NCBI GenBank assembly: GCA_030595525.1
Contig: JAUVDD010000112.1
Span: 1 to 5,968, forward strand
Source: Puniceicoccales bacterium
GTDB lineage: Bacteria; Verrucomicrobiota; Verrucomicrobiia; Opitutales; Oceanipulchritudinaceae
Direction: 5' to 3'
Length of the DNA: 5,968 bases
The notes under the pieces were generated by a model. It was not told the origin of the DNA. It was given only the letters and a program-made list of their open reading frames with translations, and made no database searches. This document shows positions 1-5,365 of the stretch, one piece after another; position 1 is the first letter of the stretch; each line of letters begins with the position of its first letter. The position numbers and the translations under genes were made by a program.

Positions 1-1575
1 GAGAAAACGCCGTGGCTTTTGTGGTTTTCCGGATGATTTAGTACGCTTTTGAGGAGAAGAAGTTCCTTGCTGCGGTGCGGATGTCCGCTTTTGGAAATTG
101 GTATAATCGGAATATCCACCAATAATCGACCGGATTGACCGATCCGGCTCGAAGACGAATAACTCGGTCACCACATTGTCAATAAACTCCCTGTCGTGCG
201 AGACCAGCAGGAGCGTACCATTGAATGCATCCAACTGCTCTTCCAGCAGCTCCAGGGTTTCCAGATCCAGATCATTTGTTGGCTCATCCATTACCAGGAC
301 GTTGAACGGGCGGGTAAAAAGCCTGGCCAGAAGGAGCCGGTTTCTTTCACCGCCAGAGAGATTCTGGATTGGCGCATGGGCTTGCTCGGATGTGAAAAGA
401 AAATCCTTTAAGTGGCTGATGATATGTTTCCTTTGTCCACCTACCTGAACAAATTCATTCCCGTCGGAGATATTCTCCATGATCGTTGCCGAATCATCCA
501 ATTGGTCCCGGTTCTGATCGAAGTAAGCGACCTGCAAGTTGGTTCCCATTTCCACTGAACCGGATGCTGGGGCCATTTTTCCCAGCAGAATTTTAATCAA
601 AGTGGTTTTCCCGCACCCATTGGGACCCAGTATGCCAACTCGGTCTCCGCGAAGGATCTCACATGAGAAAGTTTTGAAAACAGGAACACCCTGGTAATCC
701 GCAAGGACTTCTTCTGCCACTATCACCTTATGTCCGGAAGCTTGGCTCGCGCCTCCTAGATCCATCTTAACCGTTCCTTGCTTTCCGCGACGTTGGCGAT
801 GATCCTCCCGCATTTGCAAAAGGTGCCTGACCCGGCCCTCATTCCTAGTTCTACGAGCCTTAATTCCCTGACGAATCCATGCTTCCTCCAAAGCCAGTTT
901 CTTGTCAAAAACAGCATTTTGTTTGGATTCCGCCGAAAGGGATTCCTCTTTTCTCAGCAAATAACTAGGATAATCGCAGTTCCAGCGGGTCAGAATACCA
1001 CGATCGAGATCCACGATGGATGTGGCCAAATTCCTGATAAACGACCGGTCATGGGAGATGAAAAGAGATGCACCCTTGAATTTCAGGAGAGAATTTTCCA
1101 TCCATTGAATCGTCTCAACATCCAGATGATTGGTTGGTTCATCGAGCAGCAACAGGTCCGGTTCCTGAATCAGACAGGATTGCAGCAGAACTTGTCTCTT
1201 TTGGCCGGAACTTAAAGTCTCATACGGATCGAAGGTCGGTAGATTCAGTGCCCGCGTACCTTTGTCAATTCGTGCCTCTATCTCCCAATCTTCAAGGGAG
1301 AGTGGTTCCAGGTGATTTCGCAGAACTTCCTCAACCGACAGGTTCACAAACTGGGGGATCTTTTGTGGGAGGCATGTGATATGCGGCTTTCCAACTAGAA
1401 TCCGTTCCCCGGAATCCGGAGGAATTTCTCCTGTGATTATCTTTAATAACGAGGACTTGCCCGATCCATTTCTCCCGATCAGGGCAAGTCTATCTTCCGG
1501 CTGAATTTCCAGTGATGCCACATCGAGCAGCGGAGCATCACCAAAGGCCAGGCTCAAATTAACCAGCGACAGCAT
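1..1575 (-). CDS. uup: Uup-type ABC-F ATPase, C-terminus cut by window edge
   Basis: This is a soluble ABC-F protein with two ATPase domains and no membrane segments. Family members act on the ribosome near the tRNA exit site; Uup is also linked to transposon precise excision and to handling branched DNA. 525 codons are present without a stop, so the C-terminus lies beyond position 1. Domain 1 has Walker A GRNGSGKS (residues 34-41), signature LSSGQ (121-125), Walker B LLLLDEP (141-147) and an H-loop at His175. Domain 2 has GPNGCGKT (317-324), LSGGE (406-410), VMDEP (428-432) and His460. The linker holds EEAWIRQGIKARRTRNEGRV (230-249), a close match to the Uup hallmark. A basic Gln/Lys/Pro-rich stretch (about 495-525) then leads towards the expected Uup coiled-coil tail. 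The first signature is LSSG rather than LSGG. The ATG at 1575 lies 8 bases after accA and has no clear Shine-Dalgarno, which suggests coupled translation. Confidence 0.93.
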   Translation of the reverse strand, partial: MLSLVNLSLAFGDAPLLDVASLEIQPEDRLALIGRNGSGKSSLLKIITGEIPPDSGERILVGKPHITCLPQKIPQFVNLSVEEVLRNHLEPLSLEDWEIEARIDKGTRALNLPTFDPYETLSSGQKRQVLLQSCLIQEPDLLLLDEPTNHLDVETIQWMENSLLKFKGASLFISHDRSFIRNLATSIVDLDRGILTRWNCDYPSYLLRKEESLSAESKQNAVFDKKLALEEAWIRQGIKARRTRNEGRVRHLLQMREDHRQRRGKQGTVKMDLGGASQASGHKVIVAEEVLADYQGVPVFKTFSCEILRGDRVGILGPNGCGKTTLIKILLGKMAPASGSVEMGTNLQVAYFDQNRDQLDDSATIMENISDGNEFVQVGGQRKHIISHLKDFLFTSEQAHAPIQNLSGGERNRLLLARLFTRPFNVLVMDEPTNDLDLETLELLEEQLDAFNGTLLLVSHDREFIDNVVTELFVFEPDRSIRSIIGGYSDYTNFQKRTSAPQQGTSSPQKRTKSSGKPQKPRRFL

Positions 1576-1583
1576 GTTTATTC

Positions 1584-2561
1584 TTATTTTTCAGCGGCTG
1601 GGTCAATGAAGTCGCCGATGTTGCGGTATTTTTCGTATCGCTTATCGAGGAGCGTATCGATTTTTAGACGTCTCAACTTCGAAAGACTCTTGGAAAGTGC
1701 CTTGCGCACCGATTCAGCGGCTACCTCAGGATCCCGGTGGGCTCCCCCGAGCGGTTCGGGAATAACTTCGTCAGCGATACCTTGTTCGAGCAGCTCCTTG
1801 GCACCCAGTTTCAGGGCGTTGGCTGCCGTTTCAGCAAATTTGCGGTCCCGCCAGAGAATTGCGGCACAGCCTTCTGGTGGGATCACGGAATAGTAAGCAT
1901 GCTGTAGAACCAGTAGCTTGTCGACAACGGCTATGCCCAGCGCGCCACCGCTGCCTCCTTCTCCGATAATAATCCCGACAATCGGCACCTTCAGGTTCGC
2001 CATTTCTCGCAGATTGCGGGCGATCGCCTCGGAAACGTGACGCTCCTCCGAGCCGACACCCGCATAGGCTGCCTTCGTATCAATAAAAGTAATAACCGGG
2101 ATGCCGAAGCGCTCCGCCATTTCCATGAGGCGAAGAGCCTTTCGGTAACCTTCCGGATGGGGCATCCCGAAATTCCGCCTGAGATTGTCTTTCACATCAC
2201 GGCCCTTTTGCTGGGCGATGATCATGACCGATTTTCCCTCAAAGAACGCTGTTCCACCAATTAACGCCTGATCGTCACCGTATGAGCGATCGCCGTGCAA
2301 TTCCTGGAAACCGGTAAAAATGGTGTGGATGTAATCGAGCGAGAAGGGGCGCTTGGGATGACGTGCCAACATGACACGTTGCCACGGGGTCAGGTGTGAA
2401 TAAATGTCCTTTTTGGTATCTTCGAGTCGTTTGCGAATAGCCTCTGCCTCGGCAGAAACGTCGAAGTTCTGTTTTTTTGAGACAGCGGTCAGCTCATCCA
2501 GCCGATTTTGCAGATCGCGAAGCGGTTTCTCGAACTCGAGTGTAAATTCTGCTTTGTCCAT
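1584..2561 (-). CDS. accA: Acetyl-CoA carboxylase carboxyltransferase subunit alpha
   Basis: AccA pairs with AccD to move the carboxyl group from carboxybiotin to acetyl-CoA, giving malonyl-CoA for fatty acid synthesis in the cytoplasm. The 325 residues match the usual family length of about 320. A helical N-terminal region (about 1-60) precedes the crotonase-like carboxyltransferase fold. Recognisable family blocks are RHPKRP (67-72), ELHGDRSYGDD (87-97), FGMPHPEGYRKALRLM (131-146), GEGGSGGA (200-207, whose glycines form an oxyanion hole in the family), YYSVIPPEGCAAILW (223-237) and IPEPLGGAHRDP (267-278). The usual DTPGAYPG loop reads DTKAAYAG here (161-168), losing two prolines and a glycine. 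No accD is in the window. The ATG at 2561 suits the family N-terminus, but no Shine-Dalgarno is visible; a short GGGA/TCCC inverted repeat and a hexamer repeat lie just upstream. It is probably co-transcribed with uup. Confidence 0.96.
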   Translation of the reverse strand: MDKAEFTLEFEKPLRDLQNRLDELTAVSKKQNFDVSAEAEAIRKRLEDTKKDIYSHLTPWQRVMLARHPKRPFSLDYIHTIFTGFQELHGDRSYGDDQALIGGTAFFEGKSVMIIAQQKGRDVKDNLRRNFGMPHPEGYRKALRLMEMAERFGIPVITFIDTKAAYAGVGSEERHVSEAIARNLREMANLKVPIVGIIIGEGGSGGALGIAVVDKLLVLQHAYYSVIPPEGCAAILWRDRKFAETAANALKLGAKELLEQGIADEVIPEPLGGAHRDPEVAAESVRKALSKSLSKLRRLKIDTLLDKRYEKYRNIGDFIDPAAEK

Positions 2562-2574
2562 ATCTGAGGGGAAT

Positions 2575-2610
2575 TATCCCATGCTCAATCCCAAGCTCAA
2601 GCTCAATCCT
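2575..2610. repeat. Degenerate hexanucleotide tandem tract in the accA leader
   Basis: Six consecutive six-base units fill these 36 bases. Two unit types occur on the plus strand: AATCCC-like units starting at 2575, 2587 and 2605, and AAGCTC-like units starting at 2581, 2593 and 2599. Within the tract GCTCAATCC appears twice (2583-2591 and 2601-2609), exactly 18 bases apart. It lies 14-49 bases upstream of the accA start, between the TPR gene and accA. Its role is unknown: it may be a member of a dispersed intergenic repeat family, a slippage product, or part of the accA 5' leader. Confidence 0.6.
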
Positions 2611-2647
2611 AACATCGGGTAGAAAGCATGATTGATTAAAGTAAAAA

Positions 2648-2980
2648 CTACATAGGATCCTTAAGTTGCTCCTTCCATCCGAGAATGCGGGCCCTTGCAC
2701 CGTGCTTTTCGGCTTCATCCTTGTTTCCCCGCTCCATCCAGATGCGGGATAGCGAGGTGTGAATGTGGATATCGTCCTCTTTGATGCCGACTGCAATGTT
2801 CCCGGCATCCAGGGCCGCTTCGAAATTATCCTGATCAAACTGGATTTCCGCCATGGCATGCCAGGCAGCAAAACAGGCTGGATCCAGTTTAACTGCTTGT
2901 TCCAGCTTCTCCAGGGCAGCAGAGTGATCACCCATGGTGAACTCGAAGGTGGCTTCGTCGACTAGAGATTGTGGAGTCAT
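2648..2980 (-). CDS. Small tetratricopeptide repeat (TPR) protein
   Basis: This 110-residue protein is built almost wholly of TPR-like helical hairpins, a fold that usually mediates protein-protein contacts. Three repeats can be seen: about residues 5-34 (with GDHSAALEKLEQAVKLDP), 37-68 (with AWHAMAEIQFDQDNFEAALD) and 70-103 (ending with GNKDEAEKHGARARILG). There is no signal peptide or membrane segment, so it is probably cytoplasmic; its partner is unknown. It lies 86 bases upstream of accA on the same strand, so the two may be co-transcribed, but the gap allows a separate accA promoter. The ATG at 2980 has only a weak AAAAG-type site before it. The gene diverges from the SET-domain gene across 61 bases. 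The TPR assignment is firm; any link to fatty acid synthesis is speculation from position. Confidence 0.85.
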   Translation of the reverse strand: MTPQSLVDEATFEFTMGDHSAALEKLEQAVKLDPACFAAWHAMAEIQFDQDNFEAALDAGNIAVGIKEDDIHIHTSLSRIWMERGNKDEAEKHGARARILGWKEQLKDPM

Positions 2981-3041
2981 CTTTTCGGATTGTGATAAAA
3001 AGTTATTGCGGGTGTGCGCCTAGGTATTTTCGTATGGTCGC
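2981..3041. promoter_or_regulatory. Divergent intergenic region between TPR and SET genes
   Basis: These 61 bases separate two divergently oriented starts, so promoters for both directions must lie here or inside the flanking genes. I see no convincing -35/-10 pair and no strong operator-like palindrome. A TAG at 3021-3023, in frame with the SET gene, limits how far upstream that gene can start. Confidence 0.35.
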
Positions 3042-3581
3042 ATGACAGGGTATCGCAACCGTCCAAGTTTGGTCAAGCAGGTGAATGCATTCTGCGCAAT
3101 ATGCCAATCGCCAATTCATGGGCGAGGGGTCTTCGCATCGCGCCGGATCAGGAAAGGTACGCGGATCGTCCAGTACATTGGAGAAAAGATCGACAAGGAG
3201 GAATCCAATCGCCGTGGGCTCGAACTCTTCGAGGAAGCTCAAAAGACGGGTGGAGCCTCGGTTTACATTTTTGACCTGAACGATGACTGGGATCTGGACG
3301 GGGATAAGGCGTACAACGATGCCCGATTGATCAACCACTCCTGTGAACCGAATTCGGAAATGGTCAATGAGGACGACGAATTATGGCTGTACTCCCTAAA
3401 GGAAATTCTTCCAGAAGAGGAGATCACCTTCGATTACGGATACGATATTGAGCATTTTCTTGATCATCCTTGCCGGTGTGGCACAGACAGTTGTGTCGGC
3501 TACATTGTTTCCCAGACCCAGTGGAAAAAGCTTCACAAGAAGCTCAAACGGATTGGCAGGAAGGTTGAAAAAGCGCAATGA
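3042..3581 (+). CDS. SET-domain protein (putative lysine methyltransferase)
   Basis: SET-domain enzymes move a methyl group from S-adenosylmethionine to protein lysines. The 179 residues form a nearly minimal SET domain. An N-terminal block SPIHGRGVFASRRIRKGT (23-40) is followed by YIGEKI (45-50). The cofactor-binding and pseudoknot motif NHSCEPN is at 98-104, and ITFDYGYD (128-135) supplies the family's active-site tyrosine. A post-SET-like cysteine cluster, CRCGTDSC (144-151), could bind zinc together with Cys101. The C-terminus is lysine-rich (about 162-177). No signal peptide is visible. The substrate cannot be read from the sequence: a ribosomal or DNA-binding protein is possible, and so is a host target if the organism lives with eukaryotes. 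The ATG at 3042 is the first start after the in-frame stop at 3021 but lacks a good ribosome site; a TTG at 3069 or GTG at 3081 would still keep the domain whole. It overlaps the next gene by 4 bases. Confidence 0.9.
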   Translation: MTGYRNRPSLVKQVNAFCAICQSPIHGRGVFASRRIRKGTRIVQYIGEKIDKEESNRRGLELFEEAQKTGGASVYIFDLNDDWDLDGDKAYNDARLINHSCEPNSEMVNEDDELWLYSLKEILPEEEITFDYGYDIEHFLDHPCRCGTDSCVGYIVSQTQWKKLHKKLKRIGRKVEKAQ

Positions 3582-4339
3582 AACTTGTTTCCTTTAATGT
3601 GAATGGTCTCCGAGCTGTGCTGAAAAAGGGTTTGGATATCTACCTGATGGAAGAGGAGGCCGATGTTTACTGCTTCCAGGAAATCAAGGCCATGCCGGAT
3701 CAAGTGGAGGATTGGAATATCCCGGCCGGCTATCAGGCTTTCTGGAATTCGGCTGAAAGGAAGGGATATTCGGGCACGCTTACCTTGACTCGTGTTGAAC
3801 CACAGAGCTATAAGCCGGGGATTGGTTGCGAAATTGGTGATATTGAGGGCAGGGCACAGACTTTAGAATTCAAGGATTTCTATCTGGTCAATGTCTACAC
3901 ACCAAATTCCAAGGGCGATCTATCACGATTGGACTACCGGACACAGGTCTGGGATGCCCGGTTCAGGGAACATTGCAGTACCTTGGCGGAGACAAAACCA
4001 GTCGTGTTTTGCGGTGACCTGAATGTTGCGCACAAGGAAATCGATCTGGCCAATCCGAAATCCAACCGCAATAACGCCGGTTTTACGGATGAGGAACGGC
4101 AAGCTTTTACGGAGCACTTGCAGGCTGGTTTTGTTGATACGTTCCGTGTATTCAACAAGGAACCCCAGCAGTATTCATGGTGGAGCTATCGCGCTGGCGC
4201 ACGCAGTCGCAATGTTGGTTGGCGCCTCGATTACTTCTGTGCCTCCCAACAACTCCGTGACCGCCTGGATAATGCCTTTATCCGCCAATACGTCACGGGA
4301 TCCGACCATTGCCCGGTCGGACTGGAACTCAGGGATTAA
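3578..4339 (+). CDS. Exodeoxyribonuclease III / AP endonuclease (ExoA/XthA family)
   Basis: This base-excision-repair nuclease cuts DNA 5' of abasic sites and removes nucleotides from 3' ends, using a divalent metal. The 253 residues match the usual size (about 250-270). Family motifs in order are SFNVNGLRA (5-13), QEIKA (34-38, metal-binding Glu35), NVYTPNS (105-111, Tyr107), GDLNVAHKEIDL (146-157, Asp147 and Asn149), NRNNAGFTDEER (163-174), RNVGWRLDYF (211-220, Asp218) and GSDHCPVGLEL (241-251, catalytic His244). All expected catalytic residues are present. The pattern is closer to the Bacillus ExoA/APE1-like group than to E. coli XthA, so I leave the symbol blank. Its ATG overlaps the SET gene's TGA as ATGA. 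An AGGAAGG sequence (3558-3564) lies 13 bases upstream, rather far for a ribosome site, so coupling to SET translation is likely. Its stop touches the stop of the convergent gene. Confidence 0.95.
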   Translation: MKLVSFNVNGLRAVLKKGLDIYLMEEEADVYCFQEIKAMPDQVEDWNIPAGYQAFWNSAERKGYSGTLTLTRVEPQSYKPGIGCEIGDIEGRAQTLEFKDFYLVNVYTPNSKGDLSRLDYRTQVWDARFREHCSTLAETKPVVFCGDLNVAHKEIDLANPKSNRNNAGFTDEERQAFTEHLQAGFVDTFRVFNKEPQQYSWWSYRAGARSRNVGWRLDYFCASQQLRDRLDNAFIRQYVTGSDHCPVGLELRD

Positions 4340-4702
4340 TCAATAGATAATCCAGTCCCTGGCGGCATCCAGATTTTCGTTACCGAACAGTTTCACTGTC
4401 CCCGGGATGATGAAGCTGATGCATTGGATCGTGTTACGCAACCAGTGCACATCGGTTACAAAGGCAATTTTCTCCCATGCCAACAGGTGTTTTATACCCA
4501 CTTTGGCGTCGTCCCACATCGCCCCAGCCGTGAATCCTTTGAAATCAGGTCCGAAATGGTACAGCAGTCGCACCTTCTTGTACTTTTCCAGAACCGCTTC
4601 TATTTCCGGAATCAAAACTGTTTCGTAGTCTTCGGCAGTGACTTCTTCACTGGCTTCGAATCCCAGGATGTTTTCCGGTAATCCGCTAATTTTCGTTATC
4701 AT
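4340..4702 (-). CDS. SpoIIAA-like (STAS-fold) protein, former DUF3478
   Basis: This 120-residue cytoplasmic protein belongs to the SpoIIAA-like family, which shares the fold of anti-sigma factor antagonists and STAS domains but occurs widely in bacteria that do not sporulate. Hallmarks are LGFEASEEVTAEDYETVLIP (13-32), RLLYHFGPDFKGFTAGAMWD (45-64), KHLLAWEKIAFVTDVHWLRN (71-90) and a C-terminal LDAARDWI block (111-118). I see no equivalent of the phosphorylated-serine motif of true SpoIIAA, and no kinase or sigma factor gene is nearby, so a role in sigma control is not supported; lipid or small-molecule binding has been suggested for the fold. The ATG at 4702 has a strong ribosome site four bases upstream. 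The gene is convergent with the exonuclease gene with no space between the stop codons. Confidence 0.88.
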   Translation of the reverse strand: MITKISGLPENILGFEASEEVTAEDYETVLIPEIEAVLEKYKKVRLLYHFGPDFKGFTAGAMWDDAKVGIKHLLAWEKIAFVTDVHWLRNTIQCISFIIPGTVKLFGNENLDAARDWIIY

Positions 4703-4706
4703 GTTT

Positions 4707-4713
4707 CCCTCCT
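4707..4713 (-). promoter_or_regulatory. Strong Shine-Dalgarno of the SpoIIAA-like gene
   Basis: The minus strand reads AGGAGGG, then AAAC, then the ATG at 4702. It is one of the few near-consensus ribosome sites in the window and fixes the start of this gene. A TACAAT hexamer (4721-4726, minus strand) could be its -10 element, but no matching -35 is visible and the leader would be very short. Confidence 0.75.
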
Positions 4714-4741
4714 GACTATTATTGTAGCCGGTTTATGGTTT

Positions 4742-4761
4742 TTGGCGATTCTATTCGCCGA
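4742..4761. other. Small inverted repeat between the DUF2147 and SpoIIAA-like genes
   Basis: GGCGA (4744-4748) and TCGCC (4755-4759) can pair around a six-base loop; one G-T wobble and one A-T pair extend the stem to 7 pairs. It lies 27 bases downstream of the DUF2147 stop. Read in that direction it is followed by A residues rather than a T-run, so it is not a standard intrinsic terminator. It could be an mRNA 3'-end hairpin, an operator half-site pair, or chance. Confidence 0.3.
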
Positions 4762-4787
4762 GGGAATATAACTCTAGAGGGACACTG

Positions 4788-5249
4788 TCAGCTGGCCGGT
4801 TCCCAGAACTGGCTTCTTCCAATCAGGGCGAATCCTATAAAGCCACGAACTTTCAGTTTTCCATTTTCCAGTAACTCGACCTTGGCCTTATAGATTTTCC
4901 CTTTTGTCGGATCGAGGATCTCACCACCCTTGTACTGGTTCTCCTTGTCTTCTTTCAATCCCCACAAAATGACCAGGCCTTTCACTGGTTTACCCTTAAA
5001 TTCGCCAGGGCATTTGTCGCACTTCGGATTGGGTCCACGGTCGCTGTGCAGAATTTCGATCACCTGACCTTCGAATTCGCCATCTGCGGTCTTGGTGATC
5101 CGGACTATCGATTTCGTTTTCCCTGTTTCGTCGTCGATCGTTTTCCAGTCTCCTACGATGCTCCCTGCTCCCATTAACATCCCGCTCCAAAGAAGTAGAA
5201 TACTTGTCCATATCATCCGTTGTGCTCCTCTTTTCATGCCCTGATTCAA
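4788..5249 (-). CDS. Exported DUF2147-family protein
   Basis: DUF2147 proteins are small, exported beta-rich proteins of unproven function. From the TTG at 5249 the product is 153 residues. A basic N-region (Lys6, Arg7, Arg11) precedes a hydrophobic core (about 13-25) and a possible signal peptidase I site after AGS (28-30). There is no lipobox cysteine. The mature part shows the family pattern: IVGDWKTIDDETGKTKSIVR (31-50), FEGQVIEI (59-66), a PNPKCDKCPG cysteine pair (74-82), GLVILWGLK (91-99), GGEILDPTKGKIY (108-120), then KLKVRGFIGF and GRSQFWEP near the end. The start is uncertain. The TTG has GAAGGG six bases upstream. The ATG at 5237 has no ribosome site but keeps the basic N-region. 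The ATG at 5216 has a strong GAGGAG eight bases upstream but would leave the signal peptide uncharged. I favour 5249 or 5237. Confidence 0.85.
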   Translation of the reverse strand: MNQGMKRGAQRMIWTSILLLWSGMLMGAGSIVGDWKTIDDETGKTKSIVRITKTADGEFEGQVIEILHSDRGPNPKCDKCPGEFKGKPVKGLVILWGLKEDKENQYKGGEILDPTKGKIYKAKVELLENGKLKVRGFIGFALIGRSQFWEPAS

Positions 5250-5365
5250 TTTAATCCCTTCTTATAGGTCAATCCTTCGTTTCTTATAATGTGGAATTAA
5301 AGAATATTTATTCGTTTTTTGCTTGAGATGAAAATCTGAATACACATTTTATAAAAACAGAAACC
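5250..5365. promoter_or_regulatory. AT-rich divergent promoter region, DUF2147 / cytochrome c
   Basis: These 116 bases are markedly AT-rich and separate two divergent genes for exported proteins, so both promoters probably lie here. CTTATA occurs twice (5261-5266 and 5283-5288), giving TATAAG on the minus strand, and TATAAA occurs at 5350-5355 on the plus strand; any could be a -10 element. No -35 with proper spacing is convincing: TTGAGA at 5323-5328 is 21 bases from TATAAA. No clear operator palindrome is seen. Confidence 0.4.

Noticed and set aside
778..1215. 145-codon plus-strand frame inside uup
   Set aside because: It is a shadow of the antisense strand of uup, whose ATPase motifs are continuous across this region.
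2494..2931. 145-codon minus-strand frame spanning the TPR and accA starts
   Set aside because: It overlaps both the TPR gene and the accA start in another frame and has no domain-like composition; the TPR frame is clearly coding.
3059..3110. Zinc-binding motif at the N-terminus of the SET protein (Cys18-Ala-Ile-Cys21)
   Set aside because: Only one cysteine pair is present, and it falls where SET proteins have the first beta-strand before the SPIHGRGVF block, so it is likely structural chance.
4023..4346. 107-codon plus-strand frame inside the exonuclease gene
   Set aside because: It is an out-of-frame shadow; the exonuclease frame carries all the catalytic motifs here.
4340..4702. Anti-sigma factor antagonist controlling a sigma factor
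   Set aside because: The family shares the fold, but no partner kinase or sigma gene is nearby and the phosphoserine motif is not evident.
4742..4761. Intrinsic terminator for the DUF2147 gene
   Set aside because: The hairpin stem is only 5-7 pairs and is followed by A residues, not a T-run, in the direction of transcription.
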